64,000 nt of DNA from an uncultured Streptococcus sp. (GCF_905372115.1 NZ_CAJPNR010000001.1:1-64000); one strand, 5' to 3'; positions 16,827 through 25,965 are shown, counted from the first letter of the stretch. Notes: a model not told the origin generated them from the sequence alone. Numbers and translations: made by a program.

Positions 16827-19060
16827 ATAAGGCGAGTATTTTGTTTAAGGAAGAGTGCAGGCAATTTCATCTGACTAATGGTGATGTTTCTTACATCTTT
16901 CGGGTTGCGGAGGATGGTAAACTCTTGCAGCTTTACTACGGAGCGGCGGTACCAGAGCGAAATTATTCTTATCTGGTGGAGTTGCAGCATCGGCCCATGA
17001 CGACCTATAGGAAAGAAGGGGATTTACGCTATTCTTTGGAGCATGTGCGGCAGGAATTTCCAGAATACGGCACGACAGACTTTCGCCATCCCGCTATCTG
17101 TCTGCGTCAGGAAAATGGCTCACGTATTACTGATTTTGTCTATGTCAGTCATCAGATGGTAGATGGTAAGCCAGCTTTAGAAGGGCTGCCCGCTACTTAT
17201 ACAGAGGCTCAAACGGAGGCTAAGACTCTTATTCTAAGCCTGCGAGATGAGTTGACAGAAGTAGAAGTTCAGCTGTTTTATACGATTTTTGCTGATTGGC
17301 CGGTTATCGCTCGCTCCAGCAAAGTGATTAATCAAGGCGGGGAAACTTGCTATTTGGAATCCCTAGCTAGTCTGTCACTGGATCTGCCAGATGCTGACTA
17401 TGACTGGCTGCAGCTATCAGGAGCATGGGCTCGGGAACGCTATATCAAGGAGCGCCCGCTTCAGCAGGGGATTCAGTCTATTGAGTCAACCCGCGGCATT
17501 TCCAGTCCCCACCACAATCCTTTTGTGGCTCTTAAGCGACCGGAAACGACTGAGTTATCAGGTCCAGTGCTAGGAGCGGCCTTGGTGTACTCGGGCAATT
17601 TTCTCATTCAGGCTGAGGTGGATACCTATGATGTGACCCGGTTGCAGCTAGGCATCAATCCTTTTTGCTTTGAGTGGAAGCTAGCTGCGGGCCAGTCCTT
17701 TACCAGTCCAGAAGCTCTGTTGGTTTACTCTGAGCAGGGCCTCAACGGCATGAGTCAAGCCTTTCATCAGCTATTTCGTCGACGACTAGCTAGGGATTAC
17801 TGGCGCGAGCGAGCGCGTCCTGTGCTCATCAATAACTGGGAAGCTACCTATTTTGACTTTAGTGAGAATCAGCTGCTGGATCTTGCTGAAAAGGCTCAGC
17901 AAGTAGGAGTGGAGCTCTTTGTGCTAGATGACGGCTGGTTTGGCCAGCGGACTAACGATTGTGCTGGGCTGGGGGATTGGTTTGTCAATCCAGAAAGGCT
18001 GCCGCAGGGGCTGGGCTCGCTAGCAGAGCGAATTCACGGTTTAGGCATGAAGTTCGGTCTTTGGTTTGAGCCGGAAATGGTCAATAAGGACAGCCAACTC
18101 TACCGAACTCATCCTGACTGGCTGCTGGCAGTGCCAGATAGACAGCCCCACCATGGTCGGAACCAGTTTGTTTTGGACTATTCTCGGCTGGAAGTAGTGG
18201 ATGAGATTTTTGAGCGTCTGTCGGCGGTTATCGAGGAAGCGCAGCTGGATTATATCAAATGGGATATGAATCGCCCTCTGACGGATGTCTTCTCAGCTGC
18301 CTGGCCAGCTGATCAGCAAGGAGAGATTTTTCACCGCTATGTCTTGGGTGTTTATGACTTGTATGAGCGTTTAATCAGTCGCTATCCGAGACTGTTATTT
18401 GAGTCCTGTTCTTCAGGTGGGGGCCGCTTTGATCCAGGTATGCTCTACTATGCTCCGCAGGCTTGGACCAGCGATGATTCGGATGCGATTGAGCGCTTGA
18501 AAATCCAGTACGGGACTAGTCTTCTCTATCCGCTTTCATCCATGGGAGCCCATGTCTCCATCGTGCCCAATCACCAGACCAATCGTCTGACTCCGTTGAA
18601 GACGCGGGGGAATGTCGCCTTTTTCGGTTCCTTTGGCTATGAGCTGGACCTTAATCAGCTAACTCCAGAAGAATTGGCTGAGGTCAGGGAACAGGTATCT
18701 TTTTACAAGCGCCATCGAGAGCTGATTCATAATGGAACTTTTTATCGACTGCAGTCGCCATTTAAGGGAGATGGGCAGACAGCTTGGATGGTTGTCAGTC
18801 AGGATCAGAATACTGCACTTTTAGGCACTTTCAAGGTCCTCAATCAAGTCAATCGCTCTCATCAGCGTTTGCAACTAAAAGGACTGGCTGTGGATAAGGT
18901 CTATCGGCTAGAGGGGCATGCCTATATGGGGGCTGAGCTTATGCGAGTTGGGCTGGTCACCACGGACGCTTCCAGTGGTCAGCTTTTAGATGAGTCTGAG
19001 CAAAAGCCGAGCTATGACTTTGATTCCAAACTCTGGCTATTTGAAGCAGAGGATGAGTAG
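16823..19060 (+). CDS. aga: Alpha-galactosidase, GH36
   Basis: 745 residues, the usual size of bacterial GH36 enzymes: N-terminal beta-sandwich to about 330, catalytic barrel at about 335-640, C-terminal beta domain. The nucleophile is Asp481 in YIKWDMNRP and the acid/base is Asp551 in WTSDDSDAIERL. LDDGWFG and FGLWFEPEMV line the active site. There is no signal peptide, so it acts in the cytoplasm on imported melibiose or raffinose-type sugars. No raf/msm sugar ABC transporter follows, so uptake must be encoded elsewhere. It is controlled by the AraC regulator just upstream. Confidence 0.95.
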   Translation: MNKASILFKEECRQFHLTNGDVSYIFRVAEDGKLLQLYYGAAVPERNYSYLVELQHRPMTTYRKEGDLRYSLEHVRQEFPEYGTTDFRHPAICLRQENGSRITDFVYVSHQMVDGKPALEGLPATYTEAQTEAKTLILSLRDELTEVEVQLFYTIFADWPVIARSSKVINQGGETCYLESLASLSLDLPDADYDWLQLSGAWARERYIKERPLQQGIQSIESTRGISSPHHNPFVALKRPETTELSGPVLGAALVYSGNFLIQAEVDTYDVTRLQLGINPFCFEWKLAAGQSFTSPEALLVYSEQGLNGMSQAFHQLFRRRLARDYWRERARPVLINNWEATYFDFSENQLLDLAEKAQQVGVELFVLDDGWFGQRTNDCAGLGDWFVNPERLPQGLGSLAERIHGLGMKFGLWFEPEMVNKDSQLYRTHPDWLLAVPDRQPHHGRNQFVLDYSRLEVVDEIFERLSAVIEEAQLDYIKWDMNRPLTDVFSAAWPADQQGEIFHRYVLGVYDLYERLISRYPRLLFESCSSGGGRFDPGMLYYAPQAWTSDDSDAIERLKIQYGTSLLYPLSSMGAHVSIVPNHQTNRLTPLKTRGNVAFFGSFGYELDLNQLTPEELAEVREQVSFYKRHRELIHNGTFYRLQSPFKGDGQTAWMVVSQDQNTALLGTFKVLNQVNRSHQRLQLKGLAVDKVYRLEGHAYMGAELMRVGLVTTDASSGQLLDESEQKPSYDFDSKLWLFEAEDE

Positions 19061-19075
19061 ATAAGATGGAGAATA

Positions 19076-19127
19076 AAAAGAGCAGAAGGAACAAGCTGAT
19101 TAAAAGCTGTCCTTCTCGCTCTTTTTC
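19076..19127 (+). terminator. Terminator of aga
   Basis: Long hairpin AAAAGAGC.GAAGGA...AGCT / AGCT.TCCTTC..GCTCTTTTT. The remaining ~180 bases to the next gene hold only a TATAAT at 19194-19199 without a clear -35. Confidence 0.85.
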
Positions 19128-19306
19128 TATGAGAAAAAAAGGATAGTACCATTATCTCTGATAATTCTATAGGAAAATGCTTTCGAAAAGGTATATAATA
19201 GGATAGAGGGTTCGTAAAATAATATTGGCCAAAAGTGAGGGAATTTGTAAAAATTGAAGAAAGCATTCGGCAAATGCGAGGAAGAAGATGAGGAAGAGGG
19301 GGATTT

Positions 19307-20149
19307 ATGACGAGAAAAATCATCTTTCTGGATGTGGACGGTACCATCATCGATTATGATAGTCATATACCGGAGTCTGCTGTACTTGCCATTCGCAAGG
19401 CACGAGAAAATGGCCATCTGGTCTATGTCTGTACCGGCCGCAGCAAGGCTGAGATGCCGCCGGAAATTTGGGATATTGGCTTTGATGGCATGATTGGGGG
19501 CAACGGCTCCTATGTGGAGCATGAGGGGGAGGTTATTCTGCACCAACTGATTCCGCGAGATATCGCGAAAAGGCTAGTCGACTGGCTTCAGGAGCGGGGG
19601 CTAGAGTTTTACCTAGAGAGTAATAACGGTCTCTTTGCAAGCAAAGGCTTCCGTGAGGCAGCACGACCAGTTCTTCGGACCTATGTACTTGGAAAAGGTG
19701 TCAATCCAGAAAAAGTAGTAAATATGGAGGCTGAAGAAGCTCTTCATGGCCTGGTTTATGGTGGGGAGCTCTATCGGGACGACCTGAACAAAGTCAGCTT
19801 TATTCTCAGAATCTACCAAGACCATCTGGACTCTAAGGCAGCTTTTCCTGAACTTAAGGCAGGTACTTGGGGAGGAAAGGGTGAGCATGCTCTATTTGGC
19901 GATTTGGGTGTCAAAGATATTACCAAGGCGCATGCCATTGAGGTTCTGCTGAAGCATCTGGATGCTGACAAGGCGGATACTCTGGCTTTCGGTGATGCCA
20001 AGGTTGATATTCCTATGCTGGACTATTGTCAGGTCGGGGTCGCTATGGGAAATGGCGGAGCGGAAATCAAGGCTATGGCCGATCTGGTGACAGACTCGGT
20101 CAGCCAAGATGGTCTCTACAAGGCCTTTGAAAAGTTAGAACTCATCTAA
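19307..20149 (+). CDS. HAD-superfamily (Cof-type) phosphatase
   Basis: 280 residues. Motif I is FLDVDGTIIDYD at 6-17 (both catalytic Asp present), motif II is VYVCTGRS, and motif IV is FGDAKVDIPML near 230, followed by GVAMGNGGAEIK. The Cof-type (class IIB) cap lies in the middle. Relatives dephosphorylate sugar phosphates, pyridoxal phosphate or FMN; the substrate is not predictable. It is followed 11 bases later by two histidine phosphatase genes, so the three form a small phosphatase operon. Confidence 0.85.
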   Translation: MTRKIIFLDVDGTIIDYDSHIPESAVLAIRKARENGHLVYVCTGRSKAEMPPEIWDIGFDGMIGGNGSYVEHEGEVILHQLIPRDIAKRLVDWLQERGLEFYLESNNGLFASKGFREAARPVLRTYVLGKGVNPEKVVNMEAEEALHGLVYGGELYRDDLNKVSFILRIYQDHLDSKAAFPELKAGTWGGKGEHALFGDLGVKDITKAHAIEVLLKHLDADKADTLAFGDAKVDIPMLDYCQVGVAMGNGGAEIKAMADLVTDSVSQDGLYKAFEKLELI

Positions 20150-20160
20150 AGGAGATATGA

Positions 20161-20757
20161 ATGATGGCAAAAACTCTTTATCTGATGCGGCATGGCCAGA
20201 CGCTTTTCAACCTATGCCACAAGGTGCAGGGCTGGTGTGATGCTCCTCTGACTGATTTTGGCATCTATCAGGCCAAGGTGGCAGGGCAATATTTTAAGGA
20301 TTCCGGAATTACTTTTGACGATGCTTATAGCTCTACTCAAGAGCGGGCCTGTGATACCTTGGAATTGGTAACAGACGGGAAGCTTCCCTATAAGCGTGTC
20401 AAGGGACTCAAGGAGTGGAACTTCGGCACCTTTGAAGGGGAAAGCGAAGACCTCAATCCACCCCTGCCTTATAAAGATTTCTTTGTGACCTATGGCGGTG
20501 AATCCCAGAATCAGGTGCAGGAGCGTATGACAGCGACCGTTCTCAAGCTCATGCAAGAGACAGATGGCCAGTCCGTGCTCATGGTTTCTCATGGTGCAGC
20601 TATGGCCAATTTTGCTAGGGCTTGGCAGAAAAACTGGCGTCTGGATAGTCTGGGTCACATGACCAACTGTGGGATTTTGAAATTTACTTTTGAACATGAC
20701 CAATTCTACCTAGAAGAGGTTATTGGTCACGATTTTAGCAGCTGGAAGGAAAAATAA
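20161..20757 (+). CDS. Histidine phosphatase family protein (first of tandem pair)
   Basis: 198 residues. It has the phosphohistidine motif LYLMRHGQTLFN (His at about 11), Arg in YSSTQERACDT and the second catalytic His in MVSHGAAMANF near 142. AAAGGAGAT precedes two adjacent ATGs (20161 and 20164). The family includes phosphoglycerate mutases and small-molecule phosphatases; the short length and context favour a phosphatase. It directly abuts a paralogue about half identical by eye, so this is a tandem duplication. Confidence 0.88.
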   Translation: MMAKTLYLMRHGQTLFNLCHKVQGWCDAPLTDFGIYQAKVAGQYFKDSGITFDDAYSSTQERACDTLELVTDGKLPYKRVKGLKEWNFGTFEGESEDLNPPLPYKDFFVTYGGESQNQVQERMTATVLKLMQETDGQSVLMVSHGAAMANFARAWQKNWRLDSLGHMTNCGILKFTFEHDQFYLEEVIGHDFSSWKEK

Positions 20758-21364
20758 ATGAAAGATTTATACTTGATGCGGCATGGCCAGACCTTTTTCA
20801 ACCAAGAAGGTTTGGTGCAGGGAGCTTGCGACTCTCCTTTGACTGAACTGGGACAGGATCAAGCCCGGCAGGCAGGAGCTTATTTGCAAGGGCGGGGCAT
20901 TCGTTTTGGTCAACTTTACTCGTCCACCCAGGAGCGGGCTTCCGATACGCTGGAACTTGTCTCTGGCCGGACCGACTACACTCGCCTTAAGGGCATTAAA
21001 GAATGGAACTTTGGTCTTTTTGAGGCCCAGCCCGAACACCTGCAGCCGAAATTTCGGCCGGGAGCTACCTCTTTTGAAGACCTCTTCGTCCCCTATGGTG
21101 GAGAAGGTGTGGATCAAGTAGGTGAGCGCGTGCTAGTTACTCTGACTGAGGTAATGGAGCAGGCAGGCGGATGCAGAGCCAGTCTTGGCTGTCAGCCACG
21201 GCGGTGCCATGTGGGCCTTCTATCTCAAGATTGCGGCCCAAGCTCTGGATCCCAAGGTGCGCTTTGGTAATTGTGCCATCTGTCATTACCATTATGAGCA
21301 GGGATATTTTAAGCTGGCAGAAGTCATTGACCCGCTGATGGGTGATGTGTATGAGTGCGGATAA
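20758..21364 (+). pseudogene. Histidine phosphatase family gene with frameshift (second of tandem pair)
   Basis: Starts MKDLYLMRHGQTFFNQEG and follows its upstream paralogue through YSSTQERASDT and IKEWNFGLFE to about codon 138. It then shifts frame at the GGCGG near 21166-21170: frame 1 runs on to a meaningless end at 21270. Dropping one G restores DAEPVLAVSHGGAMWAFYLK, with the second catalytic His, and carries the frame to a TAA at 21362-21364, about 201 residues in total. As written, the protein lacks half its active site. This is either a real pseudogene or a one-base sequence error. Confidence 0.8.
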
Positions 21365-21411
21365 AGAAAGAGCATATTCTTGGCAGCTCTAGGCAACTGA
21401 TGTTAGAATTA

Positions 21412-21446
21412 AAAAAAGGAAAATTATAGTGTTTTCCTTTTTTTGT
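21412..21446. terminator. Bidirectional terminator
   Basis: AAAAAAAGGAAAA / TTTTCCTTTTTTT hairpin between the converging phosphatase pseudogene and the LysR gene. Confidence 0.85.
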
Positions 21447-21454
21447 AGCTATTG

Positions 21455-22309
21455 TTAAAAAAATTTTGGCCACTGGTTTTTGAGCTTCTTTGCTAGAGAA
21501 ATAATCTTGTCCCTTTCTTCGATACGGTACACAATATAGAAATCCAAGTTTGCTTCTGGGTCTTGAATTGGCAAAAGCTGGCGGCGCTGTGTTGCTAGAG
21601 TTTTAACATCAATACTGAGGTTGGTTCCAAAATGCGGAAAGTTTGTATGGTCAAGAATTTCATGAAAGGCTTCTCGATCACGCTGATAGAGAAATTTTGA
21701 GTGGGGCATTTTTTTCTGGATAATATCACTCCAAATGCCGATATTTTCAAGGAGAATGAAGCTCACTCCATCCATCTCAGCGAAAGTGCTGCTCTTCTTA
21801 TCAGAAGAAATAGTAAGAGTATCAACTAGAAAGGCCAGCTTTTCTCTTCCTAAATAGAGAGATTCCAGTGCTTGGCTATGGATTTCTTGATTGGAGATGA
21901 TAGTGTCAAATTCCAACTGCTCTAGTCCATGCTCTATAGAGGAAATGGAAATATTGTCTGGGGAAATATCAAATATTTCCTCGGAAAAGCGTTGAAGAAA
22001 CAAGCGAGGGCCGGGTTCAGTAGCGGCAATTTTCAGCATGGAGTTTTTGGAGTTAAATTGCTGAATTTTTTGGACAAAGTCGTCCTCGGCTTGCAGCAGC
22101 TTTTTTGCCTCTTGGACTGCTAAGAGTCCAGTTTCAGTCAGCTCAATTTTATTTGGTTTGCGGTCAAAAAGGACAACTTCTAACTCTTCTTCTAACTTTC
22201 GCATTCCTCGAGTAACGGTCGGTTGAGTGATTAAGAGCTGTTCGGCAACTTCTGCTAGGGTTCCGTATTGTTCAAATGCGATGAGTTGCTCTAATAACTG
22301 TCGGTTCAT
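21455..22309 (-). CDS. LysR-family transcriptional regulator
   Basis: 284 residues from the ATG at 22309, which is preceded by GGAGG; a start four codons further up would overlap that Shine-Dalgarno sequence. Residues 1-60 are the LysR winged helix (FEQYGTLAEVAEQLLITQPTVTRGMRKLEEEL), the remainder a periplasmic-binding-like effector domain. It is divergent from an aldo/keto reductase gene with 113 bases between them, the standard layout for a LysR regulator and its target. The effector is unknown. Confidence 0.85.
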   Translation of the reverse strand: MNRQLLEQLIAFEQYGTLAEVAEQLLITQPTVTRGMRKLEEELEVVLFDRKPNKIELTETGLLAVQEAKKLLQAEDDFVQKIQQFNSKNSMLKIAATEPGPRLFLQRFSEEIFDISPDNISISSIEHGLEQLEFDTIISNQEIHSQALESLYLGREKLAFLVDTLTISSDKKSSTFAEMDGVSFILLENIGIWSDIIQKKMPHSKFLYQRDREAFHEILDHTNFPHFGTNLSIDVKTLATQRRQLLPIQDPEANLDFYIVYRIEERDKIISLAKKLKNQWPKFF

Positions 22310-22335
22310 ATCCACCTCCATGAGTATTCGCTATC

Positions 22336-22351
22336 TGTATACTATCATACA
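22336..22351. promoter_or_regulatory. Candidate LysR operator
   Basis: Dyad TGTAT-N6-ATACA between the divergent LysR and reductase genes, just upstream of the reductase promoter. It fits the T-N11-A type of LysR site. Confidence 0.45.
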
Positions 22352-22361
22352 AAAGAAGTAA

Positions 22362-22390
22362 TTTTCAAGTGGCAAGGTTGGGAGTATAAT
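22362..22390 (+). promoter_or_regulatory. Promoter of the aldo/keto reductase gene
   Basis: TTTTCA (22362-22367), 17 bases, TATAAT (22385-22390); GGAGA precedes the ATG at 22423. Confidence 0.6.
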
Positions 22391-22422
22391 ATGGTTAGCA
22401 ATTAAAGAATGGAGACAAAAAG

Positions 22423-23277
22423 ATGAATTATACAACTTTAAATAATGGAGTTCAAATGCCGATGGTTGGCTTTGGAGTATTCCAAATTCGTGATGAAGAA
22501 ACTACTCAAAAGGTTGTAGAAGAAGCGATTGAGGTAGGTTATCGTCTAATTGACACAGCTCAATCTTATGGAAATGAAGAAGCCGTCGGAAAAGCAATCA
22601 AATCCTCTGGCGTGCCCCGAGAGGACTTATTTATAACAAGCAAGCTTTGGATTTCGGATATGAGTTATGAAGGTGCAAAAAAAGCTTTTGCCGAATCACT
22701 GTCTAAACTAGATTTAGACTATGTAGATCTCTATTTGCTTCATCAGCCAGTAGGAGATACATTTGGTGCATGGAGGGCTTTGGAAGAGCTCTACAAGGAA
22801 GGGAAAATCCGTGCCATTGGTGTTTCTAACTTTAAGCCAGATCAAATAGCTAATCTCTCCCTCTTCAACGAAATAACGCCTGCTGTTAATCAAATTGAGC
22901 TACATGTTTTCCACCAAAAAGAAGCTGAAGTGGCGTATCTAGCTGAGAAAGGAATTCAGACTGAGAGTTGGGGAGCTTTTGCGGAAGCTAAGTTTGATGT
23001 CTTTACAAATCCGGTGCTAATGGAGATTGCTGCAAAACATGGTAAAACAACTGCTCAGGTTATGTTACGTTGGCAGCTGCAACGAGGAATTGTATCTTTG
23101 TCTAAGTCTGCGACTTTAGAGCGTATTCGCCAAAATTTTGATATTTTTAATTTTGAATTGACAGAAGCTGATATGGAAGAAATTGCAACTATAAATAAGG
23201 ATGCAACAGTATTCGCAGAGCACAATGAGGCTAGTACAGTCGAACTCCTAGCAGGCTTTATTGGAAAAACGTTTTGA
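22423..23277 (+). CDS. Aldo/keto reductase
   Basis: 284 residues, a full-length (beta/alpha)8 oxidoreductase. The catalytic tetrad is readable: Asp and Tyr in LIDTAQSYGNEEAVG, Lys in FITSKLWISD and His in LYLLHQPVGD. The NADPH-binding C-terminal part contains SLSKSATLERIRQNFDIF, close to the family IPKS pattern. It resembles 2,5-diketo-gluconate reductase-like or methylglyoxal-type AKRs, which reduce aldehydes and small ketones. It is probably controlled by the divergent LysR protein. Confidence 0.9.
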   Translation: MNYTTLNNGVQMPMVGFGVFQIRDEETTQKVVEEAIEVGYRLIDTAQSYGNEEAVGKAIKSSGVPREDLFITSKLWISDMSYEGAKKAFAESLSKLDLDYVDLYLLHQPVGDTFGAWRALEELYKEGKIRAIGVSNFKPDQIANLSLFNEITPAVNQIELHVFHQKEAEVAYLAEKGIQTESWGAFAEAKFDVFTNPVLMEIAAKHGKTTAQVMLRWQLQRGIVSLSKSATLERIRQNFDIFNFELTEADMEEIATINKDATVFAEHNEASTVELLAGFIGKTF

Positions 23278-23316
23278 GAAAAGGTAGAAATTTATAAAAA
23301 TAGTAGCACTAAGCAG

Positions 23317-23357
23317 AAAAAACTAGCTTCAGAATTATTTCTGGAACTAGTTTTTTG
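23317..23357. terminator. Bidirectional terminator
   Basis: AAAAACTAG.TTCAGAA / TTCTGgAACTAGTTTTTT hairpin between the converging reductase and the envelope operon. Confidence 0.85.
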
Positions 23358-23376
23358 TAAATATTTTTATTGAGAT

Positions 23377-23787
23377 TTAAGTCTCTTTTGTCCACACACT
23401 TCGAGTAAAGACCATGGAGAGTAGCGCCAGAGCCACAAAGGCTGTTCCTAGGTACCAGTAGGGCTGATCCAGGGTCGTGGAGCGACCAGATAGGTTGACG
23501 ATGCCACGGAAGAGCATGCCGGCTGTCATGATGGCTACTGCTGAGTTCCAGAGATTGAGGCTGAGCCGAGAGAGATTAGGGATGACCTTCATAAAGAGCA
23601 GGAGGAGGATGCCGCCCGCTAGAGGAACGGCAAAGAGATAGTGCATGTGGCTAGATGTTTCGCCGAAACTGAAGGATTCATAGATTCTGCTGAAAGCAAA
23701 GAAGAAAATAGTTAATAGTGCGTAGATAAGGGCCGTTTTTCTAAAACGTTTTTTGCTGGGATTAGTAACCGATGTAGACAATATCAC
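23377..23787 (-). CDS. Four-helix membrane protein of unknown function
   Basis: 136 residues with four membrane helices (ALIYALLTIFFFAFSRIYE, YLFAVPLAGGILLLLFM, AVAIMTAGMLFRGIVNL, YWYLGTAFVALALLSMVF). The apparent start is a GTG at 23787 with AGAAAGG eight bases upstream, inside the end of the phosphodiester glycosidase gene. It is the last gene of the three-gene operon and is presumably an envelope protein working with its two partners. I do not recognise the family. Confidence 0.65.
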   Translation of the reverse strand: MILSTSVTNPSKKRFRKTALIYALLTIFFFAFSRIYESFSFGETSSHMHYLFAVPLAGGILLLLFMKVIPNLSRLSLNLWNSAVAIMTAGMLFRGIVNLSGRSTTLDQPYWYLGTAFVALALLSMVFTRSVWTKET

Positions 23788-24673
23788 TCACCGACCTTTC
23801 TGAGATAGTATTTCCGTTGGTTGTAGGCTTGTTAATGACCTGACCGTTAAAGTAAAGTGTAGAGGAGCCGCCACCATCAAGGTTGTAGGCAGTCTTGACG
23901 CCGTAAGATTTCATGATTTCGGCCATCTGGTAGAGGGAAAGTCCCTCGCTTTCTGAGGTGCGTCCGTCTGAAACGATGATGATGTAGTGGTTTTCATCAA
24001 TGATACCGATAGCTGTCCGTGGATTGGAAGACATGGACTGGCCGACTTCGGAGTTGGTATCAACGACAATTTCACCATTTTCTACAAGAGATGGGCCGAA
24101 GGCCAAGAGATTAAGCACACCGTCTTTGACCAGTTGATCAGCAGAGACTTGGTCTTCATAGATAATCTTGAAGGAGCCGTCTTTGTAAATGGCTAAATCA
24201 CCATTGCTGGAGTCTTCTCGGACAGTATCGCGGTATACGACGCCATTGCGGATGACATAGCCAGTCGTATTGGCTCCATAGTAGTCGCCGTTAATCGCTA
24301 GGATAGCATTGTTGTTGGCGGCCGTTTCCGAGGTCTTTGCTGTGACATTGTTTCCGTAGGTATTTTGGGCAAAGGCCGTTTTCAGGTATTCTGATGAGCT
24401 GACGGTCACATCAGCCATGTAGACTTGGGTGTTGCTGACGGTCTTTTCAGTCAGTGTGACCGAGATGTTGTCGTCTGAATAGCTGGTATCCGTCACTGTC
24501 GCTGTTTCCGCAGCCTTGCTGGCAGCCTCGGCATTGGACGACGAACTTGTGCTTGAAACCGTGGAAATGGTCTCTGCGATGACAAAGGTTTTCAGCATGG
24601 AGTAGCTGAAGGAAGCTGTCAGAAGCAGCCCGAAAATGGAGGCGTAGGCATAGCGTTTCTTTAAAAATTTCAT
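23762..24673 (-). CDS. Phosphodiester glycosidase (NAGPA-domain) family exoprotein
   Basis: 303 residues. An N-terminal membrane anchor or uncleaved signal (KKRYAYASIFGLLLTASFSYSM) is followed by a Ser/Ala linker to about 65. A NAGPA-type domain then has AINGDYYGANTTGYVIRNG, FGPSLVENGEI, NPRTAIGI and the hallmark NLDGGGSSTLYFNG. Relatives hydrolyse sugar-phosphodiester bonds in surface polymers, so an extracellular role on teichoic acid or capsule is likely. It overlaps the glycosyltransferase gene upstream by 4 bases (ATGA). Confidence 0.85.
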   Translation of the reverse strand: MKFLKKRYAYASIFGLLLTASFSYSMLKTFVIAETISTVSSTSSSSNAEAASKAAETATVTDTSYSDDNISVTLTEKTVSNTQVYMADVTVSSSEYLKTAFAQNTYGNNVTAKTSETAANNNAILAINGDYYGANTTGYVIRNGVVYRDTVREDSSNGDLAIYKDGSFKIIYEDQVSADQLVKDGVLNLLAFGPSLVENGEIVVDTNSEVGQSMSSNPRTAIGIIDENHYIIIVSDGRTSESEGLSLYQMAEIMKSYGVKTAYNLDGGGSSTLYFNGQVINKPTTNGNTISERSVSDIVYIGY

Positions 24674-25713
24674 GATGCGGTGTGTGTCCTTTCCTTAAAA
24701 ATAAATCTCTTTTGGACCATCCAAGAGACGGTGAAGAGCAAGATGCCGACAATGATTTTGACAATCAGAAGATTGAGCCCAAAGACAGCGTAGAAGAGGC
24801 GAATCAGCAGTGTGTCTAGGATAAAGAGCACTACAGCTAGGCTGAAATAGCCAGTTCCTGTCTTGAGTATACTATCGTCGTTCTTAAAGACCAGCTTTTT
24901 ATTGGTCGAATAGTTAAAGATTGAGCTGGTCACGCGGGCAATCCCATTAGCTAAAAGAATTCTCAGGCTGGTCGGCACAGCGGCTAAAAACAAGAGAGCC
25001 AGTGCATAGACGATGTAGTCGACGACGAAACTGCTGAGAGAAGTCAGGGCAAATTTGAAAATATTTTTATAAATCATGAGTCCATCCCGAATCGGCCGGA
25101 AGTGGGAGCCTTGATTGTCATTGATATAGACCGTCTCAATGGGAACTTCCAAAATGGGATATTCCTTGCTGGCTTCTAGGAGCATGTTCATTTCATACTC
25201 ATAGCGCTGCCCCTCTACCTTTAGCATAAATGGAATCATGTTGGTCGTAAAGGCTCGTAAGCCTGTCTGAGTATCGGAAACATCCACCCCAGTCTGAAGC
25301 TTGAAAAGAGCCCGAGTCAGACTATTGCCGAAGAGGCTGCGCAGAGGCACCTTGCCAGTAAAGGCGCGTGCTCCCAGAATCAACTGATTGGGATTTTCAG
25401 AAGCTTTGGCCGCTACGCGGAAAATATCCCAGACCTTGTGCTGGCCATCTGCGTCTGCTGTTACCACCGTTCCGTATATTTTCAGTGCTTGGATAAAGGT
25501 AAAAGCAGTTTTCAGCGCTTGTCCCTTGCCTTGATTGACCTGATGACGGAGCACGGTCGCGTACTGCTCCGCCTGCTCAAAGACTATCTGGCATTTGGAA
25601 GAGCTGCCGTCATCGATAACAATGATATGAAAATCACTCTTATGGTGAATTTTTTTAATCAGCTTAATAAGATTATAATCCGGCTCATAGGCCGGAATCA
25701 CTAGATAATCCAT
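24670..25713 (-). CDS. Glycosyltransferase family 2 fused to a GtrA-like membrane domain
   Basis: 347 residues from the second of two nearby ATGs; AAAGAGG is too close to the first. Residues 1-215 are a GT2 domain of the polyprenyl-phosphate sugar transferase type (VIPAYEPDYNL, IVIDDGSS, VVTADADGQHKVWDI, DTQTGLRAF). Residues 225-347 are a four-helix GtrA domain (VVDYIVYALALLFL, NYSTNKKLVFK). The fusion suggests one protein that charges a lipid carrier with sugar and helps move it across the membrane, probably for decorating an envelope glycopolymer that the phosphodiester glycosidase later trims. Confidence 0.88.
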   Translation of the reverse strand: MDYLVIPAYEPDYNLIKLIKKIHHKSDFHIIVIDDGSSSKCQIVFEQAEQYATVLRHQVNQGKGQALKTAFTFIQALKIYGTVVTADADGQHKVWDIFRVAAKASENPNQLILGARAFTGKVPLRSLFGNSLTRALFKLQTGVDVSDTQTGLRAFTTNMIPFMLKVEGQRYEYEMNMLLEASKEYPILEVPIETVYINDNQGSHFRPIRDGLMIYKNIFKFALTSLSSFVVDYIVYALALLFLAAVPTSLRILLANGIARVTSSIFNYSTNKKLVFKNDDSILKTGTGYFSLAVVLFILDTLLIRLFYAVFGLNLLIVKIIVGILLFTVSWMVQKRFIFKERTHTAS

Positions 25714-25794
25714 ATCCATACCTCTTTCTTAGATGATTTTTAGAAAGTATACAGACTGCGGCTTAAAAGTTCCTGATATAAGTTAGTTTTAAGA

Positions 25795-25808
25795 AAATGT
25801 TAACATTT
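25795..25808. promoter_or_regulatory. Perfect 14-base palindrome in the intergenic region
   Basis: AAATGTTAACATTT, with flanking AAG and CTT extending the symmetry by one bulge. It lies 82 bases upstream of the glycosyltransferase operon start and 220 bases upstream of the secreted nuclease gene. It is a candidate operator; the regulator is unknown. Confidence 0.45.
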
Positions 25809-25965
25809 CTTTAAGGAAAGAGCATGGGGAAAATAGGATAGAAATGCCGATGGGGATAGAGTTGGATGATGCATAACTATCTTAAATGAGTCTTAAAAAT
25901 TAGGAAAATAAATATGAAGATAATCCAACTTTTTATTAAAAAACTATAACATTGTACCAAAAATA

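Noticed and set aside
19174..19190. cre-like sequence upstream of the HAD phosphatase gene
   Set aside because: TGCTTTCGAAAAG has TT where the consensus needs AA, on both strands.
16715..19306. Complete raf/msm sugar operon
   Set aside because: Only the regulator and alpha-galactosidase are present; no sugar ABC transporter or sucrose phosphorylase follows.
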